This document shows positions 10,475-20,672 of a stretch of 64,000 nt of DNA, piece by piece. The notes under the pieces were generated by a model, which saw only the letters and a program-made list of their open reading frames with translations, did not search any database and was not told the origin of the DNA. Source of the DNA: Halichondria panicea. Taxonomy: Eukaryota > Porifera > Demospongiae > Suberitida > Halichondriidae. The position numbers and the translations under genes were made by a program. Within the stretch, counting starts at the first letter, position 1. The number at the start of each line of letters is the position of its first letter. Location of the stretch: NCBI RefSeq assembly GCF_963675165.1, contig NC_087377.1, positions 9,255,122 through 9,319,121 on the forward strand. The letters run 5' to 3'.

Positions 10475-11094
10475 TCAGTTTTCATCATCAGAAGCTTCTT
10501 GATCAGATGTGTTTCCTTCTGTTAACTGTCTATGCTTTTCATGTTGTTTAATTTTCTCCTTTATCCACAGATGAAGTTTCTCTCTATCCAAAGCCTTAAG
10601 AGGATTGCCTGACATTTCTGGGAACTTTCTGTAACATCGTCCTTCTTGAATCGTGTGTGGTTTAACTTGTTGCAGCACTTCCATAACACGGTTAACGTCA
10701 TTTTCGTCGGACTTTGCGAGTGTGCTGATAGCTCAGGATGTATACCAGTTTCATGATCAAACTTCTTCGACATTTTCTCGAGAGTGGTCACAGATCGTGC
10801 AGCTCGTGTACTTGATTCAGGTGTAAAGTTTGCTCCCATGTTACCAACCATCTCTTTGAACAGCCGATTGATGTGTTCATTGTGCAGATCGCATGGGATG
10901 TTACGGCCAGGTCCTCCATGTGTATTGACGAACCTACCCCAAGTCAGCTGATGAACTAGATCCGGTGGGAGTGATGCAAGCTGGAACTGCAACACTAATG
11001 CCTCGAGTGAGTACTTTGTTCGTCTTTCAGCGTGGAAATGAAGCATGAAAATCTTCCAACATCTCAGTATCCGTGGCCCGTCTCCCTCATATAT

Positions 11095-11741
11095 ATAATA
11101 GTTATAGACTGAGTCCAAGGTCTCTATGGGGTTTTGAGACCTGAAGGCCCGAGGCTGTAGCATCTCGAGCGTAGCGAGGGTGCTACTAAGGGCCTGAGGG
11201 TCTCAAAACTCCATAGTGACCGTTGACGAGGCCTATAACTGGTTTAGAATAGTGCTAAGCAAGCTAGGCTATATTAACACAAAGAAGACTCTGAAACCAA
11301 GAGTTTTCTACAAGCCTCAAGCAACGTTAAAGCTTTGCTCTGGCTAGTCTACATAAAAAAACTCACATTGATGAAGGCAGTTTCTGTTTCTTGAGAATCA
11401 CGCATTGCAAATAAAAAGTTGCTATTGTCATAGTAGTTAGCTCTGCACTAGAGCACTAGCTATTGTAGCTGCAAGAGAGAGATAAAAGCTGCAAAGCGGC
11501 ACTGCAGAACGCAAAACTTTAAAAAAAATTAATTTTTAATGATGCACTGTATCATCGTTACTATGACTTCAACATAAACTGTGTGATGTTGCCATGTTCC
11601 ATACAAGTTAATCTTGACATCATCTTGCCTGTAGGCATAATCAGTATAATAGACCTACTTAGAAGACCTCAGGTCCATAAGTGAAATAATGGACCTCTCA
11701 GTGACCTATCAGATTGCAGTATTACTACAAGTATTTTCTAA
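11095..11741. mobile_element. Insertion element D, copy 1, inside the DUF6589 exon
   Basis: About 647 bp, nearly identical to 27131-27775. It begins ATAATAGTTATAGACTGAG and ends ACAAGTATTTTCTAA. One end is a foldback of about 145 bp (11099-11243) whose loop reads TCTCGAGCGTAGCGAGGG. The rest is AT-rich without an ORF. It separates TDAW from YEGDGPRILRCWK in the DUF6589-like frame. No clear target duplication. A diverged stretch is seen near 20885-20965. Confidence 0.85.
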
Positions 11742-14206
11742 ACCAAGCATCTGTGAACTCTGTTACCAGTGCGGCATAGTGACACAGAACTCTAGTGTAG
11801 TTGTACACACCATCCTTGCTATCCTCAAGTGGCTCTCCAAGAATTGCTTCTGACACTATAGTGTGCTGTTTCACTATCTTCCTTGCTAATTCCGACACAT
11901 CTATACTCTTGCGTTGGCCATCTTCTTGTGTTGGCATATCTACATCCAATCCAAGTTCCTTGCGTGCTATCGTGATGACATGAGCCTTAAACACCACGCG
12001 AAGAGCATCGAGACAAGCATGAAGGTCTTTCTTCGGGATTCTGGCTTGAGATAGTCTGCCAATCTGTGTGAAGAGATGTGCCAGTGAGCCAGGGTCCTTC
12101 GAGTATGGGGTGTAGAGTCGCTTCCATATGATCTGCAAAAGAATAAAAGGTTAGTTAGTACTTAACGTTTTAATGGGCTTTTCACAGAATATTGTACATA
12201 ATTATATCACATGCATGTTTGTTTAGATTTTTAGCCAAACATGTACATAAAATATTATGTCCAAGTGAGTGCTTCACCTACCCCCAGAATACTCATAAGG
12301 CAGTGCCAGTCCTCTATACAAGGCTCTAACTGCTCCAATCGTCCACTGCGAGTGTCCGCATCTCGCATATGTTTTTTGCTACATCGCTGTCTTTCACATG
12401 TCATCTGATCGCCACCTGACATAACAGTAAGTTCAATAGAATCTTTCAAGTATGAATGTTTCTCGATCATTATGTCTATCATGTCTGCGGCCTTTGCCTC
12501 ATTCTTGTGTAGAACATCAAGGACTACAACCTCAGATTTTTTGGCCATCTCTGTGCTGTGGGGGTGCTTAATGTGACTGACAACACACCGTTTGTACCGT
12601 TGGAGGGGCTTGATGTACTCGCACAGTATTCGACCGACTAGAACGACCAAATTTTCTTGGATGCCCTCAATGTCGGTCTTTGTAGGAAGGAAGTGAGTTA
12701 TTTTTAGGGAACCCAGGTTAGGGGGGGAAAAGGTTGAGACTGGAGATGGTCCTTTCACACGACCCTTCACTGCCAACAAACTGTACATTTGCACTAGCTC
12801 ACCATGATGGTCACTACGTATGTCTCTAACGCCCTTTGTTTTAGCAACGTTGTCCCCCACGAACTTGAAACATGCACCCTCATCAATCCAGGCATCGATA
12901 GGACGTTGGTGCAGCTTGCTGATTTTCGTGACCAACTTCAACACGGCACAGTAACTGATAGTGACACTAAGATGATTCAGCCTGGAGTATACCTGTGAGT
13001 AATTCAATGTAATCATAATTATATAAGAGGAGATGGATTGAAAACGGAGGTAGCATCGCGTTACATTAATTTTTAAATCTGTGTACGGTTGTGCAGCACT
13101 TGGGGAAACGATGTTTCTGGAATTAAGACCACTGCAATTAATGCATTCAAAGCCCCCCTAAAACAACATGCATTCTCATGCCCTCTATAATGGTGAGCAT
13201 CCTTTGGAAAAAATACGTTTTTCAAAATAGCTACAAAGAGTGTCATGCTCTGAGATCTTTATGAGTATGCTTCTAGCTAATGGTAATACTTAATTATCAG
13301 TGTACTGCACGTGTCAATCCATACGTTCCTCAGGTGACAGTTGGGAGTATACTGCAGGCACTATCTAGTCTAGATTTTACTAACGTTACAATCATACATA
13401 CATTTTGTAGCCTCGATTAAACCCTGGCCTAACGCGGCAAGGTAACTTCCGTTTCCAATCCCTCTCTGTGATATAATAATTATACCTGTATCTGAAAATA
13501 CGTAGTGGACACACATCATACATGTACATGTACATGTACAAACCTTTTTATTTACTCTACAGTTGAAGAGTACGAGAGACAGAAACGACTGAATACCACA
13601 CATTCTTGTGTTATGCTCTTTCAAGAGAATTGCTGTGGCCATACACATCCCAGGGTAGTGACTCTCTCCGCGTTTATGCAAGTTCCTATCATCTGAACGT
13701 CCTACGATCGTCTGGATAAGCCTAAATAGAATCGGAGACTTTCGCTGTAGTTCAGACACAGCCTGTTTCCACGATAACGCTTCCACATTGTCAATTGGAA
13801 CCCGGTGAAATAGAGAGACAAACTCCCCAGAGTTACGACATAGAGTGGAACATTCGTCGTCAAGAATTTTCATCACACCCTCTACCAATTGGTCCTTCAG
13901 TGAAGGGCAAGAAAATGCTGCCTTGGCAATAGACTGAATGTTGCCACTATTCAGTGCCTGGCGTAATTTCTGGAGACTTTCATCTACTTCCGCAGTCACT
14001 GTACTGGGTGAGCTCACTGTGATCTGTATATTGTTTAATTAATTAGTGTGATTTTGGTGTGTTTACAGTATCAGATCTGTTATCCTCACCATAACTGTTT
14101 CAGTCGAACCAGGCTTGGAAATATCTCTTGCAACACCTTCTGAACCTTTAAGTTAATGGCTATATATTAATTTACGTTCATTTCGTTTGTAGGTGGTTTA
14201 ACATAC

Positions 14207-14752
14207 CGTCAACAGGAAGAAAACTGCTCGAGATTGGTCAATTCTAACAGCGGTGGCTGACGAGGACAGTCTGTGTGCGCTATGAAAAAGAGATGATTCC
14301 TGTATTCTACATATATGATTTGTTGCAATCAACCTACGTTCCTCCCTGGTTGAGAAAGCAAGCCTTCTTCCAGGTGCTCCTACTGTTAGACGTTTTGCTA
14401 GAGGTCTAGCATGGACAGTGTGAGGTGATGCTTCAAGCCCACTGGTGTCTTTAGTTCTCTTCCTACCTGATACCATAGGACTACAGATGGAAGCCTTATT
14501 TCGACCCTGCTCAAAACCACACTTAGCCATACTTCTAAAGGCTTTAAGTTTAGACTCCAGAGACTGGAATTTGTTTGTGCAAGCTCTACAAATGTATGAA
14601 GATAGCCCATCACACTCACTAATTGGCAGCTCTAGCAGTTTGCCAAGTCTGTCTGGAAGGCATCTTTGAACAGACTCTTTGCTGAACAGAGCTGAGCAGC
14701 GAGTAGAAGTAACAATGTTGCAGCACAATCTGCATATTCTGGTGGCTGCCAT
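14207..14752 (-). CDS. First exon of the X transposase-type gene: zf-AD-like domain
   Basis: The 182-codon exon starts at ATG 14752-14750 and ends at a GTATGT 5' splice site. Residues 5-75 hold the knuckle pairs CRLC and CRAC with a spacing like zf-AD domains, plus a hydrophobic helix (LGKLLELPISECDGLSSYIC). A basic, Ser/Arg-rich linker follows (SGRKRTKDT, RPLAKRL). zf-AD domains mediate dimerisation, and basic linkers often bind DNA; a role in binding the TIRs is my inference. Y2 is inserted 18 bp upstream of this ATG. Confidence 0.6.
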
Positions 14753-14936
14753 TGCATTGTGGGCTTGAACTAGCTGGGCGGAGCCCGGCACCCGTTCCCA
14801 ACGGGTGGCCGGGTGACACGCTTATATAGGATTTGTACTGCTGCACTGAGGAGTGCAGCCCAATCAGATTGCAGTATTGCAAGTGGTTGGTTAACACCCA
14901 CTTAGCTAGGTGGGTGTGCAGCTGGGCGGAGCTGCC

Positions 14937-16354
14937 ATGAGCAAAATGGAGAAAGTTACACAAGCTGTCACAGAAGCTGCTAAGGAGCTTGGAAGTAGTC
15001 ACTTCTTTTCTGAGAGGCAGAGATGTCTTGCTGTATTGCCTACTGGATTTGGAAAGAGCCTTTGCTATGCTTGTTTGCCTGCAGCATTTGACAAAATATT
15101 AGAGAAGGATCTATTGTAGTAAGTAGTCACTCCTCTGCTGGCCATCATTCATGATCAGGTATGTAAGGCTAGATAGAACATACATATAATTATACGTACA
15201 TGTGAATATGAGCTGTTTACACGTAACTAGATCATTCTAAGCTGGATGCTTTATTCTATATATAGGTAGCCATCTATTGTTCTAAAGGCATCTAGCACAT
15301 ATGTCTCGGGCGAGATGTCTGATGCAGCTACAATGGATGCGATCTTCCATGGAAAGTATCAGCTAGTATTCTTTACACCTGAAATGATCATCAGCAAGAA
15401 GCATTGGAGAAGACTTCTGGGGGGAGATGTGTATGCTAATAGACTCAAGGCTTTGATAATCGATGAAGTTCATTGTGTGAAGAAATGGTATGTATTTGAC
15501 TCATTGTTTTTTATTAACATGTGTACCAATAATATTATTGCAGGGGTGAGACTTTCAGGCAAATGCTGTTGAGAATTAGAGAAGTGCGCAGCCTCATTCC
15601 AACATCAGTTCATGTGATGGCGCTAACAGCAACAGCTACCCGAAGTGACATTTCATTCATTTCTCGTATTGTTGGCCTAAGAAACCCATTTGTCATTACG
15701 AGAGTCCCAGTAATCCCAAATTTGATTTATGCTGTTGGATTGTTCAAAAGTATACCAGAGACATTCCAAAACTTGGCCCAGAAATTGGTAATCGAGAGAA
15801 ACAAGTTTCCCAAAACAATCATATATGGACGTTCTTTTGGAGTGTGTGGTGACATGTACCTCTTCTTTAAGGATTACCTTGGAGCTGCATTCACAAATCC
15901 TGATGATGCACCTGATCTTCCTGAATTTCACCTCGTGGACATGTTTACAAGTGTCACTGATCCAGCCCATAAATCTGAAATCATTCGTTTATTTAAGGGT
16001 GATGGCAATCTTCGCATTGTTGTAGCTACTATGGCATTTGGTATGGGTGTTGATTGTCCCAACATTCGGTAAATCATTCATGTTGGCCTGTCAGACGATA
16101 TCAGTAGCTATGTGCAAGAGACTGGTAGAGCAGGTCGAGATGGTAAACCATCACGTGTAACCCTTTTAAAGGCAAGAATTTACCATCAAGTTAATAATGA
16201 GATTAAAGAATATGCTTCAAACTTCAACACTACAGATTGTAGAAGGGATAGTCTTTTCCGAAATATTGACAATTACAAACATGTTGATCTCGGTTTCAAT
16301 TGCTTGTGCTGTGATATTTGTTCTAAGTCATGTTTATGTGGACAGTGTGACCTA
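14937..16354 (+). pseudogene. RecQ-like helicase pseudogene of transposon Y2
   Basis: ATG at 14937 (MSKMEKVTQAVTEAAKELG), then motif I LPTGFGKSLCY, motif II DEVHCVKKW (Ala to Val against Y1), a 56-nt intron (15488-15543) splitting the Trp codon, [28 protein letters not shown] and the zinc-type CCDICSKSCLCGQC. Breaks: one T is missing before motif I relative to Y1, a deletion near 15110 gives a stop, two bases are lost near 15294, and CAA to TAA after CPNIR stops the frame at 16070. Y1 has CAA there, and Y2 keeps GAA where Y1 has its own stop. The frame then runs on to 16654 antisense to the zf-AD-like exon, which is probably fortuitous. Confidence 0.85.
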
Positions 16355-16404
16355 AGACTTAGTTACTTCTTTCAGCTAATTACAAATTTTATTTTCATTA
16401 TTAC

Positions 16405-16640
16405 CTGTGCTTCAAGAAAGCTGCTATATCTACCGAAACATTTCCTGCACATTTTGGGCAATCTGTTTTTATCACTGCCATTTACAATACTGTTAATGTC
16501 GACATCAGTTCTTCCTCATTTTCCAGTAGCATTGTCCACAGGTCCAACACTTCCTTTCCAGCTGGACCATCAAGAGCTCTCCTGTTACCAAGCCTTGATA
16601 GCTCATCCCCACATCCAAAACATTGTAGCACTTGGGCCAT
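16405..16640 (-). pseudogene. zf-AD-like exon of transposon Y2, frameshifted
   Basis: Counterpart of 5456-5701 on the opposite strand, from ATG 16640 to the splice site CACAG|GTAAT at 16405. A 10-nt deletion in the acidic middle (near 16505) breaks the frame. The CFGC knuckle is present. Confidence 0.65.
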
Positions 16641-16926
16641 TCTTGCTCTTTTAATTTAGTAGCAAAGTCATGTTGTTTTCAGTGCCAGCCAGTGTGTTGC
16701 AGTGCGGTGCATATTGCGTTTAACACCCACTTAAAATGATTATATTCATGATGCTCCAAGCAGTATTACATAATACACAAGTACAAATCCCGTCAGGGAC
16801 GGTCGGGCTCCGCCCAACTAGGCTTGAACATTCTACCATCAACCACGCGGTCTTACGTATTTTTCCTTTGTGTACTTTGTCTGATTTTATCACTTGCGTA
16901 ATACTGATAAATATACGAATTATTTC

Positions 16927-16973
16927 GCGCATGCGCATACAAGGTATACCAGGCCGCTGTAAAGCGGAGGCTA
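16927..16973 (-). repeat. Right terminal inverted repeat of X
   Basis: Inverse of the left TIR: GCGCATGCGCATACAAGGTA, then ACCAGGCCGC, ending GAGGCTA. It is about 10 nt shorter inside the subterminal palindrome. It is followed directly by the TSD CCTCTGTGG. Confidence 0.88.
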
Positions 16974-16978
16974 CCTCT

Positions 16979-17044
16979 GTGGTAGATTATTGATCAGTTG
17001 CACAGTGCATTGTGGTAGATTATTGATCAGTTGCACAGTGCATT
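16979..17044 (+). repeat. 33-bp perfect tandem duplication
   Basis: GTGGTAGATTATTGATCAGT plus 13 more bases occurs twice in a row (16979-17011, 17012-17044). The first unit overlaps the right TSD of X, so this host-side duplication touches the insertion site. Confidence 0.9.
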
Positions 17045-17424
17045 GCGCATGTGCAAGAAATAGTTTATAGCCACACCTGCTTCAATTAGGTGCATGCTAA
17101 AATTAATTAAAGAAGGAAGCTAGCTTAGTTACACTGAAGAATCAAAGTTACTAGTATAGTATAGAGCTAGCTCTTGGACATGCTGTTTGTCTGCCACTAA
17201 CCTATATACCAGTAATTCCCAGGCTGAAGACAGTCATCAGAGAAGGTGGGGCTCTTAGTGTGGTTTTTGCAGAGGAAGGGGGGGCTCCAGCCCCCAAAGC
17301 CCTGCCCCTCCCTACGCCCCTGCATTGGTTGTACGGTGTAGGAAGCTGCTTTGATGTGGGGGCTAAGTTTTAACAAGAGCATTCAAGCACATACTTGCAT
17401 ATTGATAATGTGTGTTGTCTACAG

Positions 17425-17548
17425 GATGTGCATGTGGGTGCCTCAGTAACATCTCGAGAAAAAGTTGTACCACTCTATGATGTCGCCCGCCCTGGGAATA
17501 TGTCTCAGAAACGCAACACAGCTGACACTGACGATACACTTCTATCAG
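17425..17548 (+). CDS. Probable host exon 1 of a receptor-tail-like gene
   Basis: A 3' splice site (TTGTCTACAG) and a 5' splice site (TATCAG|GTAGGT) bound 124 nt. In the open phase it reads DVHVGASVTSREKVVPLYDV, then ARPGNMSQKRNTADTDDTLL. It ends with one spare base that joins in phase to the next exon (G|GC = Gly). The Tyr-containing LYDVARPG motif looks like a cytoplasmic adaptor-binding tail, but I do not recognise the gene. The following intron is 70 nt. Confidence 0.6.
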
Positions 17549-17618
17549 GTAGGTTATGATGTCGTGTGTATAGAGAACATGCAAGCTGAATACAAAACTG
17601 TACCATTAGTTCTGGCAG

Positions 17619-17806
17619 GCAAAGCTACACCCACCACTAGTGAGAACCCTCCACCCCTTTCTCCTCCCATGATACAAGGAGATGAGGGTTTGGACACCAA
17701 TGGAGTGCTTACAGAGGAGGCCACTGACAGTACTGCACAAGCAAAAGACGAGCCTACAGAGGATGGAGGTGACAGCAGTGGATATGAGGCAAAGATTGCT
17801 ACACAG
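17619..17806 (+). CDS. Probable host exon 2, proline-rich then acidic
   Basis: 188 nt between AG (GTTCTGGCAG) and GTGAGA. It continues the previous exon in phase as GKATPTTSENPPPLSPPMI, then GVLTEEATDSTAQAKDEPTE and GDSSGYEAKIATQ, ending in phase 0. The sequence is low-complexity and disordered with PxxP motifs. Its second half is paralogous to 7443-7560. No nearby transmembrane exon was found. Confidence 0.6.
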
Positions 17807-18037
17807 GTGAGAGCTACGTTGTATATACAGTGTGTAGACCAAATAATGCTGTCTGTGATATTTTCATGTACCTTAAACTTAACCCAAGTGGAGACGGTTG
17901 ACAGTTTCGTGTGTGTACATGTAGTGTAACTCCAAAACTTTGCTGTTAGTTTTCGTAACTAGTTGGACTACTTTCATCATAATTATGAGAGGCCCAGATA
18001 TCTCAATAACTTGTACATGTGTTATGCACTGTCCTAG

Positions 18038-18078
18038 CACTGTCCTATAGTTACCAGTCGACCCAAACAACCCACCAG
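18038..18078 (+). CDS. Possible small host exon 3
   Basis: 41 nt between GTCCTAG and CACCAG|GTACGT, phase 0 with the preceding exon (HCPIVTSRPKQPT). The same exon end and following intron (CCACCAGGTACGTCACTGTT) appear at 7252 onward, beside the right end of Y1, which supports a duplicated exon module. It is too short for a firm call. Confidence 0.35.
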
Positions 18079-18119
18079 GTACGTCACTGTTATCCACTCC
18101 TTCCGACCTACCTAATTAG

Positions 18120-18897
18120 TATGCCTCGAGGTGTAGCCGCACGAAGATACAGTAAAGCTGACTGTGTGTGTGTGTGCGTGCGTGCATGCGTGCGTGTGTG
18201 TGTTCCAGCTGTACTGCTGAACGGTTGCAATGTGACGAAAACTAACAGCTTCTATAGGCTTCTAGTTACGTTCTCTTGGATTTTGATTCGTGGATTTGCA
18301 AACTAAAGCTTTGTTCTCCAGTTATGGCTAGTTTGACTCACAGTGAAGGCTGCAGGGTTCTCCAAAGAAGTTTTGTCAGGGTGGTATTGTGCAGCGTGTG
18401 GAGCCAAAAGAGATCAACATGTCAGAGATCACTCCTGGTGCATTTCAAACAAAAATGTTTAATGATAACTGTCAACAATAATTATTCTATTTTTGAATCT
18501 TGTTTTTAGTTCAGCATGGCATCATGGTCTTCTGGGCACTGAAGTTTATCTTCTGAGGAGTTTAGGGGATGCTTCCCTAGTGAAAAGCTGTAGTTTGAAC
18601 TTGGAAGCTTTGTCTGCTTCAGCCTTCTATCTAGATTAATAATCTGCCACGTACAAATAATTATTATTGCTGGGCTTCAATTGAAGCAGCTAGTAGCTAG
18701 CATGCAGCTGAGTTTAGTTATAGTATAGCTAGTTAGTTATGAGCTAGCTGCTGATAGCTGCCTCAGTACCACTCTACCATGCTTTAGGGAAAACCCTGGG
18801 CTGTTGCAGTCTCTTTCGAATCTTTTGTAGCATCATCTGTTCGCACAAAGTTTCTATTCAACTTATGAGGTATAGCCTTGCACTAAAGCGTTCTTTG
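18120..18897 (-). repeat. Repeat B, copy 2, split by a TIR element
   Basis: Reverse copy of repeat B, from ATGCCTCGAGGTGTAGCCGC to AGCCTTGCACTAAAGCG. It is interrupted at the GGCTG near 18350 by the 446-bp element at 18353-18798. A TG/TGCG microsatellite lies at 18165-18203. Confidence 0.85.
18353..18798. mobile_element. Non-autonomous TIR element (CAGGGTT ends), TSD GGCTG
   Basis: The ends are CAGGGTTCTCCAAAG and CTTTAGGGAAAACCCTG. The duplication GGCTG flanks it at 18348-18352 and 18799-18803, and the other repeat B copies give the empty site. It encodes nothing. CAGGG-type ends recall hAT-like elements, but a 5-bp TSD does not fit hAT. Confidence 0.75.
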
Positions 18898-20600
18898 GAA
18901 GTGTTTGTTGTTTTGGGTGTCTTATCAATAAAATTTTTCCTCAGCATCAATGTTATCCCTTGTATGGGCGTGAGAATTTGCCTCCACGTTGAAATCAGTT
19001 TTCATTTGCAATAGTATTGAATCCGATATGTCCTGTAATCTTGTATTTAAGACTGTGATTCGGTCCTTTATAGATTCACTGTTGTTTAAATGTTAGATGA
19101 CCGGTAATTGTTAGAATCGTTCAAGTTATAGTTATTGACTGGTTGACTAGTAATTATGGTTTATAACCAACCTCAGCCTCGGGCTACTAGTAATTATGGC
19201 TTATAACCATAATTACTAGGCAACCATGCAGTCAACAACTGATTTATTAGCAAAACAGTCATTTGAACATCAATGGAGACAGTTAAGCTTGCTCTCACAG
19301 TCACTTGTGCCTCAGAATATGCAGTTAGAACAGTTACAGCTGTCAAGTATGACTCAGTGTAAATTGCTTCATGTATAGAATTAATATTCTATAGCATGCA
19401 AGAATAGTCCCTTACATATGATCTTCTGAAAATAAAGCATTATTCATTATTATATTATTATTAAGGCCCTGGAACATTAATCATGCTGAAATTTACCATC
19501 TATTCTTTTTGGCCCGAAATTCTAATGACAAGCAGACTGTACAATTCGTATTGTCCCGTGTCCCTAACTTCCTATTTTTTGCTGTATTTATTTTAATGAC
19601 TGACAGTTGAATGCATAATTATAGTCTTTACGGGAAGAGTCCGGCCTACTTTTACAAAATACGGATTGTGGTAAAATGACTCACAAGCTGGAAATAATTA
19701 TAAAAATTGTCTCTTTTTCTTGATTGCCTAATTTCAGTCATCCTCACTTAATGATGATTGCAACGTAGTGTGCAGTGCACACATGTACATAAACATTATA
19801 ATTATGCACTTTTGTGAGCTAAAAATTTTATTTACGCCTGCAGGTACATTATCACTGAATGATGAGCGGGCACAGTAAACGCACATTCATCAACCTTAAG
19901 TACAAGTGCACTAAAGAATCAGCGTAACACATAACTGACTTGCAATCATGTATATCATCGAACTAAAAAAACATTTGCAATGTTAACGTTGCTAGGATTG
20001 CCAGGAAAAGCGCGAAAAATGAAGAAACAAGAAATTCGTCGAGTGCATAACTCCAATCTGTTACAAAGTCATTCACATGTACAAATGGTTTTTACGCTAT
20101 TTATACATACATTTGTGAGAATATTTTTGTGACATAGATGTTAGCAGAGTTGAGTGCTAGGTGCTAGAACTAGCTAAGCGGCAGAGTCAGCTTAAGATTT
20201 TACAAGGGTTTAACACTATAACAACGATAGACAAAAGTAACAACTGACAAAACAGAGATCACATATGCACCAAAAACAAGAGAGACGCGCAGGGCCTCTT
20301 TACAACAAAGAATCTATTGTTAACACAAAAGGAGGCTCTTGCTCCACAGGAAATAATTAACCTACTTAACATTCCTAACAGAAATTATAGCTACAGTACA
20401 ATTTAACTAAGTAAACAATGTACACATTAGTCAAGTGCACACACATGCACATAATAATAGACCATGTTGATAATGTTCCCTTGTAGTTTTTTTGTACAAA
20501 GATCAAAGGAAAAACTATAATTATGCTAACAAATGCCATAGACTGGATCTACAACTGTAGTAAACACAGTCTATTATTCTGTGGTTGGCATTTTTGGAAC
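18898..20600. other. No gene seen; one foldback
   Basis: AT-rich non-coding sequence. 19138-19225 is a foldback (TAATTATGGTTTATAACC against its inverse) with CCTCGGGC in its centre. Nothing else stands out. Confidence 0.5.
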
Positions 20601-20605
20601 AGTTT

Positions 20606-20672
20606 GGTAGTTAGAGCACGGCTGGGTAGTTAGGGCTGGGTAGTTAGAGCACGGCTGGGTAATTAGACGGTT
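20606..20672 (+). repeat. Short degenerate tandem (GGCTGGGTAGTTAGAGCAC)
   Basis: About three imperfect copies of a 14-20 bp unit built on GGCTGGGTARTTAG. Confidence 0.7.

Larger units (their letters stand above)
10475..14752 (-). pseudogene. zf-AD-like + DUF6589-like gene of transposon X (broken)
   Basis: The minus-strand exons I can place are: 14752-14207 (start MAATRICRLC, second knuckle ICRAC), 14145-14090, 14023-13544 (160 codons), 12992-12282 (237 codons), 12132 to about 11742, and about 11094-10475. Exons 3-5 join in phase 0. The body has the signatures I associate with DUF6589: VGDNVAKTKGVRD, then SGGDQMTCER, CIEDWH, EGDGPRILRCWK, VNTHGGPGRNIPCDLH and NEHINRLFKEM. The Asp of GDN, the Asp of GDQ and the Glu of NEH could form a DDE-like set, which is inference only. 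Damage: insertion D splits the last coding block, one base is lost or gained near 10720, and the exon 1-2 junction is out of phase as read. It ends SDQEASDDEN. I propose it encoded the transposase; an HMM search would decide. Confidence 0.78.
14771..16820 (+). mobile_element. Transposon Y, copy 2, nested in X
   Basis: 2050 bp with ends TAGCTGGGCGGAGCCCG and the inverse of TAGTTGGGCGGAGCCCG, flanked by a perfect 9-bp duplication GGCTTGAAC (14762-14770 and 16821-16829). It is collinear with Y1 in the opposite orientation: helicase (+) from the left and a zf-AD-like exon (-) from the right. It landed in X between X's right TIR and the X zf-AD exon, so it is younger than X. Confidence 0.9.
8424..16973. 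mobile_element. Transposon X: RecQ-like helicase + zf-AD/DUF6589 gene, 9-bp TSD
   Basis: This 8550-bp element starts TAGCCTCGAT and ends with the inverse AGGCTA. It is flanked by a perfect 9-bp duplication, CCTCTGTGG, at 8415-8423 and 16974-16982. It holds a RecQ-like helicase gene (+, 8604-9983) and a convergent multi-exon gene (-, 14752-10475) with a zf-AD-like first exon and a DUF6589-like body. Later insertions are element D (11095-11741) in the DUF6589 exon and transposon Y2 (14771-16820) in the right flank. Without them X would be about 5.9 kb. All genes carry disabling changes, so this copy is not autonomous. I know of no named superfamily that fits all of these traits. Confidence 0.88.

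Noticed and set aside
8424..16973. X as a Helitron, because a helicase is present
   Set aside because: Helitrons carry Rep/Pif1-type helicases, lack TIRs and make no TSD. Here the helicase is RecQ-type with TIRs and a 9-bp TSD.
8424..16973. X as a known MULE, hAT or Academ element
   Set aside because: The TSD length argues against hAT (8) and Academ (3-4), and no MULE-type transposase or zinc finger is visible. Left unassigned.
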